Source: Basidiobolus heterosporus B8920 (Eukaryota; Basidiobolomycota; Basidiobolomycetes; Basidiobolales; Basidiobolaceae). Taken from it: 49,383 nt of DNA. Where the stretch lies: contig JNET01031877.1 in assembly GCA_000697455.1 (NCBI GenBank), forward strand, positions 1 to 49,383, written 5' to 3'. Positions 11,032 to 22,812 of this stretch are shown here, one piece after another; the stretch's first letter is position 1; the number at the start of each line of letters is the position of its first letter. The notes beneath the pieces are model-generated. The model worked only from the letters and a program-made list of their open reading frames with translations, was not told where the DNA came from and did not search any database. Both the position numbers and the translations under genes were made by a program.

Positions 11032-11927
11032 TTAATAGTCGGAATCTTCATCACTCAATGCTGATGTAGTACTATATATAGTGAATTGCTTCTTGCTTGG
11101 CTCAGTATCGCGAGGAGGAACATAACCTGTGATAGCACCAGCGCTGTGTAGTAAATTCTCCAAATCTGAGAATTTAAACAACCAATCTGAAATTAGCATG
11201 ACTTTATGCATGAATATTAACCGTAAATCACCAAACTGACCTTGTGGTTTCATGTTCATCCCACCAAGTCCCAACAAACCAATTTGTTGTTTTCTCAGAT
11301 CACCTTGAACATAGATGAGAAGGGTAGGAAGATTTTGATCGGGATAGCCGTGAATACAGTTGTCAGATATGATCTTGACAAATTTGGTTGACTTGTATTT
11401 CTGTGCCAGAGTAGAAAGATGTGCGTTCATTAAACGACAGGCTGGGAATCTAATATTTTCCTTGAATCACTGTGGTTTTGCTTTAGAAGGTGAGAATAAC
11501 TTACTGGTCCTTGAAGAGATGCACAACCACTGCGACCTCTTTACTAGCCTCAGTGACCTCTCTAACAAAATCCTGCTCGGAGATTTGAGTGAGTTCGCCA
11601 AAGACATCTTTCTCTGCTTGAGCTTGCATCTCAGCCATTCTTTTCATGCTGAAAAATAAACTAGGTTACTCTACGATCGGCTGAAATATATGCGTCTGTT
11701 CGTATTCAAGGCACTAACCGATACTCCAACAAAACTCTCTCATCTTCCTCATCTTCCAACTCATCAAGTTCATCTAAATCTTTTTCCTCGAGTTTCTTTG
11801 AGTTTGCCTCGGCGATCACTTCGTCTAAGGCATCTAATACCTGTTCTTCGGTGATTTCGTTTTTGGGAGGGAGAATACCCTTTGCACGAAGGATATCGTT
11901 CCATTCGGTGTCTTCGTCGGGATTCAT
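11032..11927 (-). CDS. PLP2: phosducin-like protein 2/3 (PhLP2)
   Basis: Thioredoxin-fold co-chaperone that works with the CCT chaperonin on actin and tubulin folding in the cytosol; essential in S. cerevisiae. Four exons, 11927-11719, 11648-11505, 11449-11241 and 11186-11032, join in phase to 238 aa, the usual length. The N-terminus MNPDEDTEWNDILRAKGILP is the family hallmark, followed by an acidic helix (DELDELEDEEDE). The phosducin thioredoxin fold covers exons 2-4, with VVVHLFKDQ joined to FPACRLMNAHL, then LPTLLIYVQGDL and GLGGMNMKPQ. The tail is acidic, ending SDEDSDY. The exon 2/3 junction needs the TTAG acceptor at 11450 rather than the nearer CCCAG. Only the former keeps frame and restores the expected FPACRLMN. 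Confidence 0.95.
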
Positions 11928-12340
11928 ATTGAGAGTAGTGTAGGCTCTATGCAGTTAGTCACTTAAGTATGAGGACGATGGAATTTTTTACGATATCACT
12001 TTGGTTTGCATGCTGATCCGTTCATTCTATTGATTAGTTAATATTATTGCTTTATGAGATATTTAGTCAACTTAACGAGGAGAAATGGAAATTTTCAAAT
12101 TTCCCTTGAAAAAAAGATAGCACTCGGGGTCACGGGAAGATTTCCCATATTTGGCATCCCTCAAAATCGGATTCATTTCAATTACAAGACAACTACGGCT
12201 GGTCTGGTTCTCTCTCTCTTCCGCTGTTAATCCAGTGTTATTTTCGGTATGGCCATATTATCTTTGTTCATATTTGTACATCCATTTCATGTATTGACTT
12301 GAATTCTATTTACTTTCCTATTTACTATCCACCAACAGCA
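11928..12340. promoter_or_regulatory. divergent promoter region PLP2 / RPL31
   Basis: A 413-bp spacer between head-to-head genes. On the RPL31 side a pyrimidine tract (TTCTCTCTCTCTTCCGCTG, near 12209) lies about 120 bases before the ATG, as is common at ribosomal-protein start sites. No obvious TATA box serves either gene. Confidence 0.45.
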
Positions 12341-12772
12341 ATGGCCAAGGAACAAAAAGGTACCAAGCGTTCTACTCTCTCCGATGTTGTAACCAGAGAG
12401 TACACCATCCATCTTCACAAGCTCATTCACGATCGGTAAGTGTGCCGCATTCCTCTCAGCCTCAGTTGTGTTATGATTCTGATGTTAGTTGCTTTGAACA
12501 GCTCTTTCAAGAAGAAGGCTCCTACCGCCGTCAAGGCCATCAAGACCTTTGCCAGCAAGCAAATGGGCACCACTGATGTCCGTTTGGATCCCTCCGTCAA
12601 CAAGCAAGTATGGAGCCACGGTATTCGTAACGTTCAACGTCGTATTCGTGTTCGTCTTGCCCGTAGACGTAATGATGATGAAGATGCTAAGGAGAAGCTT
12701 TACACCTATGTCACCTTTGTCCCAGTTACCAACTACAAGGGACTTCAAACTGAGGTTGTTGAAGATAACTAA
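12341..12772 (+). CDS. RPL31: 60S ribosomal protein eL31
   Basis: Component of the large cytosolic ribosomal subunit near the peptide exit tunnel. Two exons, 12341-12435 and 12502-12772, join in phase to 121 aa; the family is about 113-125 aa. The protein begins [20 protein letters not shown] and contains [17 protein letters not shown] after the intron, [10 protein letters not shown], and the basic [20 protein letters not shown] that contacts rRNA. It ends VVEDN. Codon use is strongly biased to C-ending and highly expressed-type codons, unlike the neighbours. The intron splits an Arg codon, and a GTAAGTG donor is used. Confidence 0.97.
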
Positions 12773-13127
12773 ATTAGCGTAGTTCGTGATGATCACCCAC
12801 TCCTTCCCTTAAGTTATACGCAATCCTTCTCGCAATTCTTCTCGTAATATTGTTTCTGAATAAATACTCTTGTGGATATGCGATGGGTGTGCACTTATCC
12901 TCTACTCTAAATTGATTCAGAAATTATTCGATACTGGTGTCATCAAATTAATGAAAAATTTTCCCACTGAATTTTCCCACTTCTCATCAGCCCTGAAGGC
13001 GATATTTGATGAGAAAAGTGGGGTGTGACCCCATAAGAGGATCGAAAATTTATGGTTTTTACTGAGATTCGAGCCAAGCTTTGGCTTTGTCCATTCTCTT
13101 AACTCATCCACCACAGTATCAGACAAA
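12773..13127. other. intergenic between RPL31 and TOM5
   Basis: A 355-bp spacer. It includes AT-rich 3' sequence of RPL31 and the TOM5 leader. A minus-strand frame across 12917-13213 overlaps TOM5 and is a shadow. Confidence 0.5.
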
Positions 13128-13356
13128 ATGTTCGGCATGCAACCACAACCTCCCAAGGTCTCTGAAGAAGAGAAGGCCATGAACCGCAAGAAGACCGTAT
13201 CCAATTTCACCAACTTCGTTACTCTTGTAGCCGCTATTCGTTTGGGTATGTTTAATAAGAGAACCTAATATGCATACGCAAACCAGATCTACACTTCTAA
13301 CCTTCTTATTTCTTGTAGTTCCTTTCGCCATTGAGTATGCTCAGAAGCTTTTTTAA
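13128..13356 (+). CDS. TOM5: mitochondrial import receptor subunit Tom5
   Basis: Tail-anchored small subunit of the outer-membrane TOM translocase. Two exons, 13128-13245 and 13319-13356, give 51 aa, exactly in the Tom5 size range. The N-terminus MFGMQPQPPKVSEEE matches the fungal pattern (MFG, then a Pro-rich stretch and an acidic segment that receives presequences). A single C-terminal membrane segment, FVTLVAAIRLVPFAIEYAQ, ends in KLF. The intron (GTATGT ... TTGTAG, 73 nt) splits a Val codon. Confidence 0.88.
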
Positions 13357-14573
13357 TAGTTCCGTCTTCTGCATTTCCTTTTCATTGTCCCCTGTTTGTG
13401 ATTAGAACTTAGTTTCTTTTGGTTCGATTTCAACCGAGAAATAGAAGTAGAGGTTGTCGAGTTCTTGCTCACCATCAGCTTAGATGCATTTTAACTTGTC
13501 AAAACAGAAATTAAAGTTTACCACATCACCTAAATAACCAGAGGGTCTTGTTCATAAGAAAATAGGCATGGTTTCTTGACATTTATTGATACAGAATACC
13601 CACTTTCTGAACTACATGTATAGTCTCATCATCCTAGACCGAATTTCTTTGGATACGATTAAAGATACGGTGGCTGGTGGATTATGCTTAAACGGTACCA
13701 GTGATTAAGAGTATGTTTGGTTAATTCGACCTAGGTATATCTTTCCGTGAATTGATTGATTGATTGATTGATACTTCACCAGATCATATACGTTTCAGAA
13801 CTGGGTTTCTAGTAGGATCTTTGCACTACATCCAAGACGACAAACGCAAAGATTTTCTCATACATCGTAAATCATCATTTGCCAAAATGGGTTAACCTCA
13901 AATCAGAACTGGTTATTTCATTTACTAGCTGATTCTATAAGATTACACTACACAGAACAGATCCATTTGTGTTTATGTATATGGTCACCTTTGTTTTACT
14001 TCTTTGATTTACTCGCTTATTTACCAGCTATTTGACCCAAGCCTCAATAGATACCCTCCATTTTTACCGGATCGAATACGTACTTTCCTATATTTACCAA
14101 GCAACGTGGCACTGAATCAATGCTCTAGAAACTCTACCGAGGTATATTACTAATTACGACCAGTGACTCTATTGGCAAGCTACTCGCACCTCATCCTATT
14201 TTGCTCATTGTGCTCACTAATTTCCAATATCTAAACTGAGCGCCTTTTATTTAGCTGACAGTTCGTTAGTTGAACTTTCGCACCTATTCCAAACTTGTCT
14301 TTTGTCTCAGCACTTGTATAAAAACTGTGTTTTTGGAAATATTCCTTTCTTCCGTAAATTGTATTAGAGGCTAGAATAACCAAATTTATTGGTAAGAGCT
14401 CCCATACTTCAATCAGCTTAACTCGTACCTATCTCGTACCTCTCTTTGCATTGTTGCACTCCTTGAAATATCACATCATGCATAATTCCTTTTTAAACTT
14501 GATGTTGACCCGATATCTTGAAATATTTTTTAGCATACTTTGATTCAAACAAAAGTCTTTACAGAAAATAAGA
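13357..14573. other. intergenic and MAPKK leader
   Basis: 1.2 kb without an accepted gene. There is a perfect ATTG microsatellite at 13751-13772. A GTAAGAG at about 14391 with TTTACAG at 14564 could bound a 5' untranslated or 5' coding intron of the MAPKK. No RNA gene was recognised. Confidence 0.45.
13751..13772. repeat. (ATTG)n microsatellite
   Basis: Five and a half perfect tandem copies of ATTG. Confidence 0.9.
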
Positions 14574-16240
14574 ATGAAGCACCCAAAACTCAATCTAGGT
14601 ATGATGGGGAAAGGACTTGGCGGTTTGCCAGCCTTGCCACCTGGCCCATCCCCATTTGCAAACTTCTCGAAATTTGTGTAAGTGATTTTTTATTTGAAAG
14701 TAAACCTATTCCTTACCAAACTGTTCCTTACGTATCGATAACAAGCGACCCTTCTGGTAAACTAAACTTCAACGGAAAGGCCGTTCTTCACGCCCAGGGT
14801 GTTGATTTCAGTAACGGAAATAGCTACAAAATCAACATCGACGAATTGGTATTAGAGGAAGAACTTGGTAAAGGCCAATATGGTGTTGTTCAACGAGTAT
14901 TCCATAAACCAACCAACGTGACCATGGCAATGAAGGTTTGTTTTAAGATGATTTTATTATGATTCTGTCTTCCTTGTGTTGATTTTTTCGGTCTATGAAC
15001 CATGAGATTGAACTACGTCATTTTACTTTCATATACTATGCCTACATATTAATTTGTATATTCCATTAACAAACCTCTCTCGTCCCTATGGGTGAATTAT
15101 CAGGAAATTCGTCTTGAATTGGACCAAGCAAAGTTAAACCAGATCTTGATGGAGCTAGACGTATTACACAAATCACAATCGCCTTACATTGTAGAATTCT
15201 ATGGCGCTTTTTTTATAGAGTCCTGTGTGTATTATTGTATGGAGAATATGGATTGTGGCTCGTTGGATAAATTGTACCACGAAGGAGTATCGGAAGATGT
15301 GCTCGCCAAAATCACTTTGTCGGTATGTAAAGGAACATTATGGCGTTACTCTGGCCATAATAATTAACTAAAGTACATGTATCCTTGTAGATAATCAAAG
15401 GCCTGAAATTCTTAAAGGACGATCTTTCCATCATCCATAGAGGTATTTATTGATTTCACGACTGCTCCTGTACCACGTTTTTTACACGAGTCCCTGATGA
15501 TGATTCTCCCTTGGATGTGTGCTGTTTCTAGATGTCAAGCCTACGAATGTCCTAGTCAATTCAAAGGGCCAAGTGAAATTATGCGATTTTGGTGTGTCCG
15601 GACAATTGATCCAATCACTTGCCAAAACGCACATCGGGTGTCAAAGTTACATGGCAGTAAGTATTTGACTAGCGCTACTTGGTTGCTCAATACTCACCAT
15701 CTTGATGATTAAACCAGCCTGAAAGAATCACCTCAAGTACCACCGAGTCCTATACAGTCCAGTCAGATGTGTGGTCTCTTGGACTTTCTATCCTTGAGTT
15801 AGCACTTGGAAGATATCCTTATCCATCGGAAACTTTTGACTCACCATTTGCTCAGATCAGAGCCATTGTTGCTGGAAATCCTTTGCCGCTTCCTGAAGAC
15901 ACCTTTTCTGAGGAGTGCAGGCACTTTGTTGCTCAATGGTTGGTGTGCTCTTTTCATAATACAAACATGAGTCCCATACTAACTGAGAGTTCTGATTATA
16001 CCAATTCAATCCTCACAGTCTAATCAAGAATCCTAAAGAGAGACCGAATTACTCTGAATTACTGGTGAGTAATAGAATACCGGTTATCATGATTTCCTGA
16101 CTTCCTCTAACTTCGTTTAACAGGAACATCCTTGGCTTCAAAAATATGAAACTACAGAGGTGGATATGCAGGGTTGGGCACAAGAAGCCAACCGAAAGCG
16201 TAAGGAGAAGGCAAATCACTCAGATACTACAAATCCTTAG
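14574..16240 (+). CDS. MAP kinase kinase, Pbs2/Wis1-like (HOG stress pathway)
   Basis: Dual-specificity kinase predicted to activate the Hog1/Sty1 stress MAPK. Eight exons join in phase: 14574-14677, 14746-14935, 15104-15322, 15391-15442, 15532-15656, 15718-15938, 16019-16064, 16124-16240, giving 357 aa. The glycine loop is [13 protein letters not shown], the VAIK-type lysine is in TMAMKEIRLEL, the catalytic loop is [10 protein letters not shown], the Mg site is CDFGVSG, and the activation segment [17 protein letters not shown] holds the Ser/Thr pair phosphorylated in Pbs2. [11 protein letters not shown] and [12 protein letters not shown] are typical of the Pbs2/Wis1 branch rather than Ste7 or Mkk1. 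Upstream of the kinase, [19 protein letters not shown] also fits that branch. At 357 aa it lacks the long N-terminus of yeast Pbs2 (about 670 aa). Either this lineage has a short form, or exons upstream of a possible acceptor at 14564 are missing. Confidence 0.88.
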
Positions 16241-17055
16241 ATACGTTTCTTGTCCACACTTACATCCATACCCACACTCACCCACACTCCCTCCCCAACT
16301 ACTACATACACCAAAATGTTCTACACTTACTTTCTTTCACGTTCTATTCATATTCAATCAACTATCGAATCGAGTTTATGTTTATCTTCTTCACATACAA
16401 CGTCATTCCACTCCACGCGATCTACCTATTTAAGTATCACTAACAAAAACAATCCGAAAATACACGCAAAGAGTCGACCAAAAGCTCAGACCGAATCCGG
16501 ATTTTATAAAATGAACTGACATCTAAGCATATCAGGGTACACATCTACGCCCGCTCTTCCCTTTCTCACACCAATCCAACGTTCCAAGAAGTAAGTCAAC
16601 TATTCCCAACCTAAGGTGTGTGGAAGAAAGAAGCGATAGAAACCCTCCAAAAAAAGGCTTCAATTATCCACCAAATTCCTTAGAATATTGGGAAGAAATT
16701 ACTCTACGCTCGTACCTGTTCCATTCCCTAAATCACTCAATTTTCGAGGAAAGGATTTTACATCAAGCGAGTTTCAAATTCTCATTAGTTAGATCAATCC
16801 ATAAGTATTTCTATTAATTGATCAAATAAACATTGATTTTGGTGGAATTCATTTCCAACCATAAATCCGATTTAGCCAATTTATGGGAGCAGAATTGATG
16901 TATGAAACCAAGTGTATAATTAAACTGGGGTTTAGGAGAGCGGTTAGATGGGATAAGATCTCGAAAATCCCCTTGAGGTTGGTACTTGGGTTGGTACAAA
17001 ATGATGAAAGCACAAAATCAACTTTTCTATTTTAAAGGGGCCTGATTAGTGGGAA
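16241..17055. other. intergenic between convergent genes
   Basis: 3' regions of the MAPKK (plus) and the Sec7-PH gene (minus). The first 200 bases are C/A-rich (repeated ACACTC and CCACAC). Open frames of 60-95 codons here have no recognisable features. Confidence 0.5.
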
Positions 17056-19536
17056 TCAATCAGATTCAGTTGAGCTCAAATGCTCTCTACATAGTTCATA
17101 GACACTCTCGTCATCCACCTCCGGAAATTCCGTTTCGCATAAAGAGTCCTTCACTTGTATTTTAGCGGTGATTTCTTCGTCACAACGAGACGTGTTCGAG
17201 AGTGTCACATCACTCACCGGATAGTCAAGAAACTGTTCCGGTAAACGTTGTAAAGGACTTGAAGTAAGTAGATCCATGGTAGGCTGACAAGTAAATGTCG
17301 GTAAAATCTGTTTAAGTGAATCGGCATATGTTTGGTATTTTATCAATTCACGTAACAAATATTGGGATTTTCGCTCCCAATTGGAGAATGCGCGAGTCAT
17401 ATTTGAGGATTTGGGAGAAAACTTGAGAGTACAGATAAGTCAAATAATCAGACAAATATCAGGGCAAACATCAAGACAAATTCAACCTTGTGGAAGATAC
17501 GTACCCGTTGAAAAATCATGCCTCTTAGCTCCATATGCTCAGTAAGCTCTTTTTCCAGAAACACGTTGTACTGGATAAGGGAGCGAAGTTGAGCTTGCTG
17601 TATAGAATAGAATTAGTTCAAGTGCTAAGGAAGATTACTGAAATTCATGGCATACCTCGCTCAGACTTGATCTTATCATGGGATTGTTTGGTTGTACCCA
17701 ATCCTTAATGGACGCACGATCATCATAACCTACTGGTAGGCGATGGTCAATGGAAAGTTTGCTTTTCGACTCGAAATACCTTTTCCAGCCATAGTCAACA
17801 TTGCATACACCACCAGGCATCGGCTCTTTCGACTCCCTCGCTGCCCAATAATTACATACGTTAACCCACTCCTGAACATGATCACAAGATGCGGTCTGGA
17901 ACAGATACACTCCTCCGTTGGGAAGTTGAACAGCAAAAACATGGGGCCGAGAATTCGAATAACCAGGGGGTGGGAGTGCTGTAGTTAGACTATGCCGAAG
18001 CGAGATATGGCCCATCTGCATCGCAATATCCTAAACGTTGAATTAGACACAACCAAGGAATCCCCGATGAATCTACTCAAAGCTTACCATGAGTTCACTA
18101 CCGTCGCCCTCTAGGTGGCCCTTCCCCGTCTTGAACATCTTCAGATCGCCACGATCTAAGGCGACAAAGCAACTCTTCCACTGACGATTCTGAGCCTTTT
18201 TACCAGTTCGCTCGTAAAGATGTTTACGTATCAGTATAGCGGATTTCGAGTACGCATCACACTCTGACATCATGCTTTTTCTTCCAAACGCTATAGGCTG
18301 GGCTGGCTTTCTATTCTTTCCCTCTGGATGGAAAGAGCTTCGGCTATCGTATTGATAGAAACTCGACGTCGAGGGTTTGGAAGTAAGTTTACTTTTAACC
18401 TTCCTCAGTGTATGAACGGATTGAGACCTAGTTAAGCCGAGGCTTCCGATCATACCCATCGAGGATGACCTACGTCTAGACTTGCGTTGAAAGGGTTGGG
18501 GGATTTGAATGTGTTTCACTGAGGAGTACATCTCTTTCAACAGCCTCGTCAGCTCTTCTCCAGAGAAAGAACCAACACTAATTCGATCAACGTCGCTATC
18601 ACTGAGGATGGAATGAGTTAGGGTGCATGCTTGAATGCTTGCCAGGGTGTTCTTGACGAAATCCTGCTTGGAGATCTTGTGGCTCACGTGGGCCACGTGA
18701 AGATCGGTATTGAGTAACAACAAGGAATACACGATGGTATACACGGTATCTAGCTCGTATCATCACGAAAGATTGAATACACTTTGAATACACTTGGATT
18801 ATTCATTCTTGGCCTACCCCGATTAGGAAAAATCCCATGTTGATTGCACTCCCAATATCTACGTGCGAACTGATTTAGAATTTTGTCGATGGTTTGGGAT
18901 TCCCCTTTCAGAAAGAGTTTCGTGCAGAAATGGCTAGAATGGATAGACATGGACGAGAAGATGACTAAGCTTCGTAACAACCCATCACGACAATACAAAT
19001 AACCACCACAATACCGAAATGCTTCCTCAAGTCTCATCTCAGCAAAATCAAAATGATTCAAGTATTTCTCTAGAGTTAAAATGTTCAGTTCTCCACTGAA
19101 GTGATGATTAGATATTAGCCAAAGGAACGTGGGGAGATATGCCATTTGGGTACCGTTTTCCAAGGAATTGTGCGACTTCTTCTTTCCTAAACAACTCTTT
19201 GTCATCCAGAAACATTCTTTTAGCGATGATTTCTGCCTCCTGTTCTGCTCCCATACCAGGTGCAAGTTCGTCAAAGAAAGTTTCATCATTCAAAATAGAA
19301 CCAGGGTCATAGAGAAAGTCAGTACACGAGTTTTTAGTATCATTGTTTTCCAGGTAAGAATCCTGGCGAACCTTTAGACTTAGTCGACTTGAAAACTAAA
19401 CATAATAATACCCTTGTCATTAGTCATTGAGAAAACCCAACTTTAACAGGATACGTACTTCCGAGTCAACGGTGGAGAGTGAAAATTGGTCGCCTTGCGA
19501 ATCGGTAAGCAACACCGTGGGTTTTATGTCCTCCAT
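17056..19536 (-). CDS. Arf guanine-nucleotide exchange factor, Sec7-PH (EFA6/Syt1-like)
   Basis: Predicted to load GTP on Arf-family GTPases at membranes. Eight exons: 19536-19459, 19395-19154, 19095-19015, 18933-18818, 18749-18088, 18030-17656, 17597-17505, 17421-17056, giving 670 aa in phase. The Sec7 domain (about residues 75-260) has the glutamic-finger motif KLFLKGESQTIDKIL (Glu near 145), ARRYWECNQ, and the helix YTIVYSLLLLNTDLHVAHV. A basic Ser-rich linker (RKSRRRSSSMG) follows, then a PH domain (about 355-490: ILIRKHLYER, WKSCFVALDRGDLKMFK, VFAVQLPNGGVYLFQTAS, EWVNVCNYWAARES). The C-terminus has a helical QLRSLIQYNVFLEKELTEH segment and an acidic tail. The Sec7-then-PH order fits fungal EFA6/PSD-like or Syt1-like factors; I cannot choose between them. 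The ATG is the one in frame with exon 1, 26 codons before its GTACGT donor. Confidence 0.88.
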
Positions 19537-20280
19537 ATGGTGTGTGTGGTAAGACGTGTGAGTGGAGTCGAAGGTGTTACTCAGCAAATATTTGTCCAAA
19601 GAGAACGGCGTTGACTCGATATACGACCAGGTAGTAAGAGAAAGACTGCGTGAATGTAAGCAAAAGTATAGGTGTGTTATACTCTCTATGCTTCGGAACT
19701 TTGGAAAAAAAATCAAGAAACAATAAGAATAGTCAAAGTAATTGAAATAGGAATCCCAAAAAAGGGGGAGCACTAGTTGAGAGTTCTTTTAAACACATCT
19801 AATGAAAAGAAAGGGGGACCAAGACCAGTTGAGGTACAAGTGCTTGAAGTATTGCATACATTATTTTGGAAGAATTTAATTTTAATGCAAGTACAACATT
19901 GGTACAATCGTCCAACTAGGTTAAATCCTAGTGGCATAATCACCGGTTGAATGGCAAAAAAGGAGCTAGTGTTCAAGATTCATTAGGGTTGTGTAACTTA
20001 AATATTGAAGTAGACATCGAGTTCACCCCATCTCTCTTCTAATCGTTTGTAAGAAGTGGATCTACAACAAGTAGTATGACTGAACAAACATTGAATGAAG
20101 GTGATTGTCAACAACCAACTTGACTAGACTGTTTGTTACTATATTTGCCGGGTGATAGCAAGGGGTACTGCATATAACCCCGAGACTGAGTCGAGATACT
20201 GCCACATGAGGCTATCATACATACATAAGTGCAAGCCATCATGATCCACTACATATGAACGAAATTACATTATCTTGTTT
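19537..20280. other. intergenic upstream of Sec7-PH gene
   Basis: The promoter of the minus-strand gene would lie just right of 19536. No gene was accepted. Frames at 19420-19773 extend the first exon upstream without an ATG-supported start. Confidence 0.4.
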
Positions 20281-20299
20281 GTTTATGATAATTTAGTAT

Positions 20300-20425
20300 T
20301 TATCTAGCTTACAAACAAATTTTAGAATAATACCATTGCCAGTGGGGGATTTATGAGAAATTTCACATATCCAAAAAAGCCATGATTCTTTACAGTATGT
20401 TCCCAGACTCCTCTAGAGTGGTGCA
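20300..20425 (-). repeat. dispersed AT-rich repeat, copy A
   Basis: Read on the minus strand from about 20425 it gives CTCTAGAGGAGTCTGGGAAC, then ACATACTGTAAAG, a GGCTTTTTTGGATATG stretch and TTTCTCATAAATCC. The same order appears on the plus strand at 49115-49185 (copy C) and, more diverged, at 21125-21200 (copy B). The limits are approximate; similarity fades into AT-rich sequence. Confidence 0.6.
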
Positions 20426-22258
20426 TAATTGGATCCTCAGCTTTAAGTACAATAAAGCAACAAGTAGAATATAACTACTGCCCAGTACCCAAAGCCCCAT
20501 TCAATATTGAATTTGCATTCTCAGCACTAAATAGCTTGGTGATTGCATTGCTAAGTTTATAGTGCTGATTTGGTTCTTATATTTCTGTTGAAATTCAAAA
20601 ATCAAGGAAGACAACTGCGGCAGACTTAAGAAACACAGATAATATAGATTTCACAAAGGGAAACCTAACCCAAGTGCTAAATAGGAGGGTGACTTGGTGA
20701 GCATAAATGGGGTATTTTTTCAATATCTGGAACAACTAGGAATCATGATATTTTCCCAGTCAATAAGCCATTAAAACTCAAGCAAAACTCTATAGTATGT
20801 TTTGCCCGAAATGCAAAAGTCAACTTACACTCAATATATCTTCAATAAAAACCACATCGCAAATCACTTCCAACAGCTCAAAGAATCTCACAAGATCTTG
20901 TATCAATCGTTAGATACTATATTATGTGGGTTTCAACATTTATGACCTCAGATTTTGTACAAATGTTTATGGGATATTCCTTGGTACATTCTACACGGTA
21001 CTTTGTCTACTTCTTAATAGAAAGTGTGAATGTTGATTTATACTAACTCAAGTGTAAGCTATAGATTCACATATTTCCTTAAATCACTTCTAATAGCTAC
21101 CAGATGTAGTAGTATTTTTCTCAACTCTAAAGGGCTCCAGGAATATACTGTAAAGGTTTTGTTTTGTTTGGGTATGTTTATGACTTCAAGTTCAATATCT
21201 AGATAATCTTGTTATTACTTGAAATGCCTGATTGTCCAATTAATATATTGCAATACCAATAAGACTACAATAAAGTTGGCACGTCCTTTAATGATGAGCT
21301 ACACCAAAGAAGTATAAAATCTACTGGGAAATACCCAATGGATCTCTATACAGTATTTAGGGTCTGGATGGATTTTTAAAAGTTACATGATCAGGGTAAT
21401 TGTCAACTAGTGAAAGCATTCCAAATAATGCTCTAATGTGGATTTGAGTGGGGAGATATTAATATAATGTAGGTAGGCTTTCAATGTGAATAAATAGGGA
21501 CTCTGTTATGCCAGTTTCAACAAAATCAAGCTTCATTGACTCTAATGATGTATTCAAACAACTTAACGCTTTGCTTCTATATCTCGAGGACCATCCGTGG
21601 TATACTCTATACACTGCTTTTGCGCACCCCTTTAATATAAGTACAATACGCCAACTCTACAAATGAAAACACAATCTACTCACAATAACGATCAATTTGG
21701 TACGCAAACTTATAAGAATCCATTGAAATGTGTTCAGGGAAAATAAAGATAACCTCCAAACGTAGCCAAAGCTGTGTATTAACGAAGTTTTTATACCTTA
21801 CTCTTTGGATATGTACCACTACTCTATCTAACAGAGTCATACTGTGAATTTCCTAAAACTCATAATAACTTCAGTCATCATTTCCCCTTTTAGTAGTACA
21901 TCTAGATTGACTTAATGTCGAGGTTAATGACGTGATTATATTACTGCTGTTTATTACGCTTAAGATTCAATAGACTAACAGCATATGACATTCAAAACGA
22001 TCAATAGGTTTTCTAGTGATAAATTCAAGAATACTTTGATTCGGAATGTTCTCATTGTTTCTCCAGAATAGCAGAAAATCGTTACACAATGCCTATCCAC
22101 CCGTTGCAGTTTCATTTGGATTATGCTCCATGCCACACATTTTGTTATATCCCCTTGAATCTAGCCTTGACCTATACCGAGTGGGAATTTGCAAGAGTTT
22201 AACAAATATTTGACTAAAGCCACTTTCTAAATGTTGATCATGCTTTTTTGAAAGAATA
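20426..22258. other. AT-rich gene-free stretch
   Basis: No frame of coding character was seen on either strand. It contains repeat copy B and other low-complexity AT-rich sequence, and looks like an accumulation of old repeats next to the inverted-repeat structure. Confidence 0.5.
21105..21235 (+). repeat. dispersed AT-rich repeat, copy B
   Basis: Contains CTAAAGGGCTCCAGGAATAT, ACTGTAAAGGTTTTG and GGGTATGTTTATGACTTC, colinear with copies A and C but more diverged after the first 60 bases. Limits are approximate. Confidence 0.55.
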
Positions 22259-22812
22259 AGGGCTCCAGAATGGCCCGAGTAATTTAGAGTGATTTAGAGT
22301 GATTTAGAGCAATATAACCTAACCATCACGGTAGCTCCTGGTCTAGCACCATTCTATGTCTTGAAACAAATGATTCCTATATCCATGTCCATATCCATCT
22401 CATCCCTATTTCCTAATTCTATTCCCCAATTCTATTCCCCGATCCAAATACATTAAACGAACAATTAATCAAAGTGCTAGATTACTTGTAGCAAGAAAAG
22501 GGGACTCTCTCCGCGAACTCACGGCTGCTACACGCATCTAGACACTCCATGCTCATTACTCTGTTCTTCCCCAATCCTCCTACTTCCAACTAGAGCATCC
22601 ACAGGCTCGGGGAAATCTTCGGGCTTACCCATTATAGCAGCAATGCGAGGCTGGATAATCTATTTTGACGGGGTAAGCTTTCTTCTAAGCTTCATTTCAT
22701 CTCACTTCTGCACATGGCGCATCCATAGCCATGCTAACTTGCCACGAGGCAGATGTTAACATTACGTTTCCACTATGATAGCTATGATTTACCATGGTCG
22801 TCAGTATCGGTG
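22259..22812 (+). repeat. large inverted repeat, left arm
   Basis: The outer part, 22259-22665, is almost identical to the reverse complement of 26681-27107; I see single-base differences only (for example CTACACG against CTATACG, and AACTAGAG against AACTTGAG). Similarity then drops sharply but stays traceable to about 22812, sharing GCCATGCTAACTTGCCACGAGG and GATAGCTATG. It starts AGGGCTCCAGAATGGCCCGA. Near the outer end are two tandem copies of the 10-mer AGAGTGATTT. Confidence 0.92.
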
